Assembly: GCF_000182925.2 (NCBI RefSeq)
Contig: NC_026502.1
Location: 1,240,001-1,304,000, forward strand
DNA: 64,000 bases
Origin: Neurospora crassa OR74A
Lineage: Eukaryota; Ascomycota; Sordariomycetes; Sordariales; Sordariaceae
Direction: 5' to 3'
The notes below the pieces were generated by a model. It did no database searches, had not been told where the DNA came from, and saw only the letters and a program-made list of their open reading frames with translations. The position numbers were made by a program, and so were the translations under genes. The stretch's first letter is position 1. The number at the start of each line of letters is the position of its first letter. Shown here piece by piece: positions 59,461 to 64,000 of the stretch.

Positions 59461-61149
59461 TTAATTGTTGTTCGTCGCCGAATTCCAATTATTACTAAAT
59501 TAGATTTCAATAGGGTTCGGGGCGGTAGTTAGGTTAGCGATAGGCGCTAGGGCGATGGGCGCAATAGGCGCTAGGGCGGCGGCCGGTTCGGCAATAAGCG
59601 CTATAGGTTTAATAATTCGCTTTTCGAAGCTTGTTTAAGGTCCGGACCTTATATAGGCGTATCGTTACTTAGCCCGTGTTTCTATAAGGTATAGGTACTT
59701 AGGGCCGCCGGGTAAACCGATAATTTTAGTAGCGTTATCGAATTCTAATTCGTCCTACGCGATCTAAATTATATATAGTATTTCAAATATTATATCGATC
59801 GCTATACCGGTTTTAAATCCGCAATTAATAACTATACTAATATTATTCTAATAGTTAGCCGCGTCCGCGGCCTCATCCTCGGGCAGATTTTTAATAATTT
59901 TAAATACTTCCTTAGAGTAGTACATTATATCTTTTATTCCGTTTATAAATTATTTGTACTCTTTAGTTATAAGGTCGTATCTATGTTGGAGGTTATTATA
60001 TTTATTATATAGATTAATATATTCGTTATTCGATTTATAGTAATCGTCATATTAATTTTCTAAATCCTTATATTATTTATCTTATTCCCTACGAAGTTCG
60101 CAATAAATTTATTGGAGTTTATCTAGTTTAGCCTAGATTACATTCCGAAATTTCCGTCTTTTAGCTAAACTATTATCAATCGCATCGGTTGGGCGTTTGG
60201 TTGCCGCCGGATTAGTAGTATTATTATTGGCGGTAATCGGTTGAATAGTAGCAATTGTAGTTTATTCGATAGAGTTGAGAATTCTAGGGACCCTAGGTTC
60301 TCTAATATTTAGTATAGTAACGTTCGGTTGGGAGGCGATTAATTCGGGTTGATTAAGAACCGGGTTCGTCGGCTCGGTTGGGCCTTTAAGGTAGGCGAAT
60401 TGCTAATTATAGTGTACTTTAACGACCGCCGCGTACTATACATCGATCAATCCTACATCCCTCAAGTAAATAGCCATAATACCGTATACTTTAAATTTAA
60501 GTTATTCGCGGGCGATAGTATATATATTTATTAATTTATTTACATCAACCGTATAGACGGCCTTATTAATAATAAAATTAAATATTTCTCTTATTTTGCA
60601 TTATACCGGCGGCGCTATATTATTATCCTAGTATATTAAGATTGTAGATTCATTACTATTGTAAGTACAGTACTAATTAACTTTAATTATTAATATTAGG
60701 TTAGCAACTTCTAAATTACTAAACTACTCTATCATATTATAATTTAAGGCGAGTATTATAAAGTAAATTGCTTTAACTATAATGTAGTTTAGCGGTTTAA
60801 TACCGCTTTCGATAATAGTATTATTAATCCCTTTCCGTAAATTAGCGCCTTTAAGGGTTGCGATAATTTTAAATATATTACAATTACGGCTATAGTAGTT
60901 ATTATTGAATATCCGTTTATAGATACCGTAATTTATAAGTACGTTTATAACTATAACTATCTCTTCCGTAGGTAGGTAATTGAAGATAACTTACTAAATA
61001 ATAAATAATAAATTATTATTAGCTTATTCGGCTTAGGGCTTACTAGTATATTTCTTCGACGGTAGCTGGATCTACTATAATCCTACCTACCTCTATACGT
61101 TAATTAAATATATAACTATTATTCTATATTATTCGTCGTTAGTATCTAT
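59461..61149 (-). pseudogene. Gypsy-3 ORF3, homologue of Gypsy-1 ORF3
   Basis: Exactly 563 codons in one register from IDTNDE at 61,149 (ATA where Gypsy-1 has ATG) to the stop at 59,461. Length differs from Gypsy-1 by 12 codons. Shared segments: GIYKRIFNNNYYSRNCN, REPRVPRILNSIKQT, a basic LAKRRKFR (possible nuclear-localisation signal), EYINLYNKYNNLQHRYDLI (coiled-coil), KNLPEDEAADAANYQNN, and an Ala/Pro tail. Unrecognised. Confidence 0.7.
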
Positions 61150-61224
61150 TTTAAGCGGCGGTATTCGGTAAATAGAGTATTTAGAATAATCGGCTTATCT
61201 AAACAATAATATAGGGGAATACCG

Positions 61225-61555
61225 AGGTTTGTATGAGTTAATAATTCGGATTTAGGTCGACGGTAATATAAAATAGCGTTAAATACCTTATAAATCAATC
61301 CCTTAGAATTTGGTTAGCGATAATAGGAAGTATCGTCAAACTACATGGGCGTTAATAGTATAAATTTATATAAATATTAGTATAAAGGGATATTAAGCGT
61401 TTTATAAAGTAATCTTTTAGGGTTTAGTTAGTAAGGATAGGAGGGGATATTAAGCTTCGTATACGTTAATAGTGCGGATTTGTATAAATAGTAGTATAAA
61501 GGGATGTTAAACGCTTTATAAATTAATTTTTTAAGGTTTAATTAGCAATAATATA
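61225..61555. repeat. Tandem repeat spacer in Gypsy-3
   Basis: About three units with a ~114-bp period, marked by ATAAAGGGAT..TTAA at 61,382 and 61,496 and a more diverged unit before. Related to, but of different period from, the array at 26,163-26,470. Confidence 0.7.
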
Positions 61556-61639
61556 CAAAGTATTAATTGTAGCGATAGTTGAAATAGCAAGAAAAGCACT
61601 TTCAAACTAGCAATATACTTTCTTATAAATTTTATTATT

Positions 61640-64000
61640 AAAGGTATCCCAGTTAGTATAAAGAGTAGTACTATATTTAAAGTCGCTAACGTTTCCTTTT
61701 ATTTATTTTTCGTTAGGATAGCGACAATAATATTAAATTTAAGGATATAGTCGATTTTAGTAATAGTAGTTTCGTTTGAGGATAATTTGTTTACGCATAC
61801 TAACAGTTTAAGATCAATAGGATAAAGTCGTTCGTAATCACGTACGAGATCTTAGGCGTTTTCCATTAATTTATTAATATATAGACCTCCTTGCGGGTGC
61901 TATTTATTGTATTCGGTACCGTAGCCTTTATATTTGACCTAATACTCAATTAAGGGTTTACCGCCGTATTATAATATTTTACAATCTATAATTTTTTCGA
62001 CCTTATATAATTATTAATTGTTAGTATCGCCTTTAATAATAATTTGTTCGCCTAATTACTCTTTACAATAAAATAGATCTTTACCTTAAGGATATTCTCT
62101 CAAATAGCTTACTAAAATAATTAGATAAATTTTCTATATACAAGACAATTCAAATTCGTATATAAAATCACCGACTTTACATTTAATTATAAACGAGCTA
62201 ATTCACTAGTCGGCGTACTTCCGTAATTTAATACCTAATTAAATATAGCCTTTATATAATTGCAATATAATTTTATCTCCTTCGGTAAATTAAAATAGTC
62301 AATAACTCTAATCGAATATTAATTTATATTTCGTTACAGCCTAATCAATAGCTTCGATTACCTTACAATAATATAAACATTTAACAGCTTCGAAATCGTT
62401 ATCTTAGTAGTTTGTTAGTTTGAAGAGATCTAGCGCCGTATTTAATTTAAATCCTATTATAATTTTGTTAGGGGTGCAACTTAATAGTATTAAAAAATTA
62501 TTATTAAAATTATATTATAAGGCGGGGAGGATATCTGGCTATAGAATCTCGGGGTTCTCTACTATATAGTATCGGATAGCCAACTCAACTTCCTAATTTC
62601 GTTATTCGATTTAGCCGTTCGATTTAGAATTCTACACTATAGTATATGCCAATATTACGTTCAATTTCCGGAAGATTGCTTTCTATACCGTAAATAGAAA
62701 TTTAGTATTCCAATCGGAAATAGAGACTCGAAATAATCCCCAATCGTAGAGTAGCAATATAGTAATCAATCGTTCGGCCTACTACTCCGTAATATAATTT
62801 ATTTAGCCGGGGATCAATAGGGTTTTCTTAATGAAACTATAAACTACAACCATCATCGCATTATATTAATCTCTCCCTTAAATCGTTAATTAATTTACTT
62901 ACTTTAGAAGTCTAATAATAAAATTTATATAAACGGTATAGAAGGGTACAGAATAGGGTAGGATAGATTTTATTAATCTAAGGGTAGCTTTATAATTAGT
63001 CTTAGATTTAAAGTATTATAAGTAATACTCTACATACTACTTTAGAATTTTTATTATATAGGGAAAATAGAGTCCTTCTAATTCTAATATTATCCTCGCT
63101 AAGCTAAAATAGTAACGCTTATTATATACGAGGGCGAGCACTTCCTACAAAGTATTACTAAGTACGCATAATTTTACTTTACTTACGCAAGGAAAGTAGT
63201 ATAGCAATCCGTCTTTAAACCGAAAGGGGAATTATTTATTAGCGTTAAGGCCGAACTTTACACTACATTTATTATATTCTTTAAACTTCTATATAACAGT
63301 AATATAATACTTATTTGTTATATAACCGTTAATAAACTTCGTTTTCGTATCTTCGTCTATATAAACGTAAATCGTATAGGCGGCGTCTTTCTAAATATTA
63401 TCGAGCTCGCTCGTATCTAGTCGTAGCTCAATTTCAGTACCGGGCAATTTAAACAAAGCATCTAGGACGATATTAACTTTACTTAATATATAGCGAATAT
63501 TAAGATTAAATTAAAATAAATATATCGAAGCAACGATCAGCTTTAAATTCAATTTTATAAGGTCGGTAGTATTTAAATTTATTTATTTTACAATGCTAAT
63601 TGATACCCGGTAGTTGGTTAGAATAATAATAGGTTTAATATAAGACTATATTAATTAGCGGAGAGAACGGCAAACTTAGATTAAATATACCGTCTCGAAT
63701 TCTATTAGTTAGTAATTCTTTTCGGCGGCGGATAATCGTTTATTATAAAATAAAATAGGTTAGATTTTATAAATAGGAATAAATTTCCTATCCTACTAAT
63801 CGCCTTCAATATAGAAGATTATAATCCTAAATCCCTATCTTTTTAAGGCATCGATCTTAAAGTAGGTAGTTCGGCTAGGATAATAATAGAAGACCATTGT
63901 CTCCTTTATCAATTAATCCTATAAAATAGCGAATACTTCCCTTTCTAGGTCTATTAATATAAAATTCAGTATATTAGTAAATATCTTCCTTACGGCTGGG
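61640..64000 (-). pseudogene. Gypsy-3 pol, integrase to RNase H
   Basis: Collinear with Gypsy-1 26,500-28,880, so chromodomain-like end, GPY/F domain, integrase core and RNase H are present in that order toward higher coordinates. RT proper lies beyond the window. RIP stops throughout. Domain limits are transferred from Gypsy-1. Confidence 0.75.

Larger units (their letters stand above)
58731..64000 (-). mobile_element. Gypsy-3, relative of Gypsy-1, 3' part (runs off the window)
   Basis: Minus strand: 3' LTR, 3' untranslated region, ORF3, tandem-repeat spacer, and pol back to RNase H at the window edge. It is collinear with Gypsy-1 23,699-28,880 throughout. The internal regions are close, but the LTR middle is largely different from Gypsy-1, with only the ends and TATA box shared, so this is a sister subfamily. 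Confidence 0.9.

Overview
This window is a solid block of nested, decayed transposable elements; I found no host gene, tRNA or rRNA. The sequence is extremely A+T rich, with very frequent TpA and depleted CpA/TpG. Nearly every coding frame is broken by TAA/TAG codons standing where Gln or Trp is expected, and key residues are changed by C:G-to-T:A transitions. That is the mark of repeat-induced point mutation (RIP). Together with Tad1-like LINEs, chromodomain Ty3/gypsy elements, fungal-type Helitrons and Mutator-like elements, it points to an AT-isochore in a filamentous ascomycete (Pezizomycotina). The genus cannot be told from this sequence.

Layout. (1) Bases 1-16,654 are a four-deep stack. 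A minus-strand Tad1-like LINE (LINE-A, at 1-1,576 and 13,319-16,654) is split inside its reverse transcriptase by a plus-strand, 5'-truncated LINE (LINE-B, 1,577-13,305). LINE-B is split in its 3' region by a minus-strand Helitron (Helitron-3, about 3,676-13,095), which is itself split by a 630-bp LINE tail (LINE-D, 10,018-10,647). (2) About 16,661-47,623 is one plus-strand Helitron (Helitron-1). It is interrupted by MULE-1 (19,163-22,286), by a large minus-strand Ty3/gypsy element Gypsy-1 (23,699-38,600) that carries MULE-2 (32,232-35,790), and by LINE-C (39,929-43,239). (3) From about 47,624 a second Helitron of the same family (Helitron-2) follows head to tail. It is interrupted by Gypsy-2 (49,353-56,853), a LINE-D relative (57,850-58,476) and Gypsy-3 (58,731 to the window end, minus strand).

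Most boundaries rest on evidence inside the window: matching target-site duplications (13 bp LINE-B, 15 bp LINE-D, 12 bp LINE-C, 8 bp for both MULEs, 5 bp for Gypsy-1 and Gypsy-2), paired LTRs or long terminal inverted repeats, and reading frames that resume in register across an insertion. Helitron-1 and Helitron-2 supply each other's empty sites for MULE-1 and Gypsy-2.

The least ordinary parts are: a roughly 560-575 codon third ORF between integrase and 3' LTR, kept in one frame in both Gypsy-1 and Gypsy-3, with a tandem-repeat spacer before it; a small ORF downstream of the Helitron helicase shared by two Helitron subfamilies; a TATA-like element plus CT-rich tract conserved upstream of three Helitron copies; and islands (LTRs, TIRs, Helitron ends, LINE 5' edges) that largely escaped RIP. 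No element looks able to move on its own: all long ORFs are pseudogenes.
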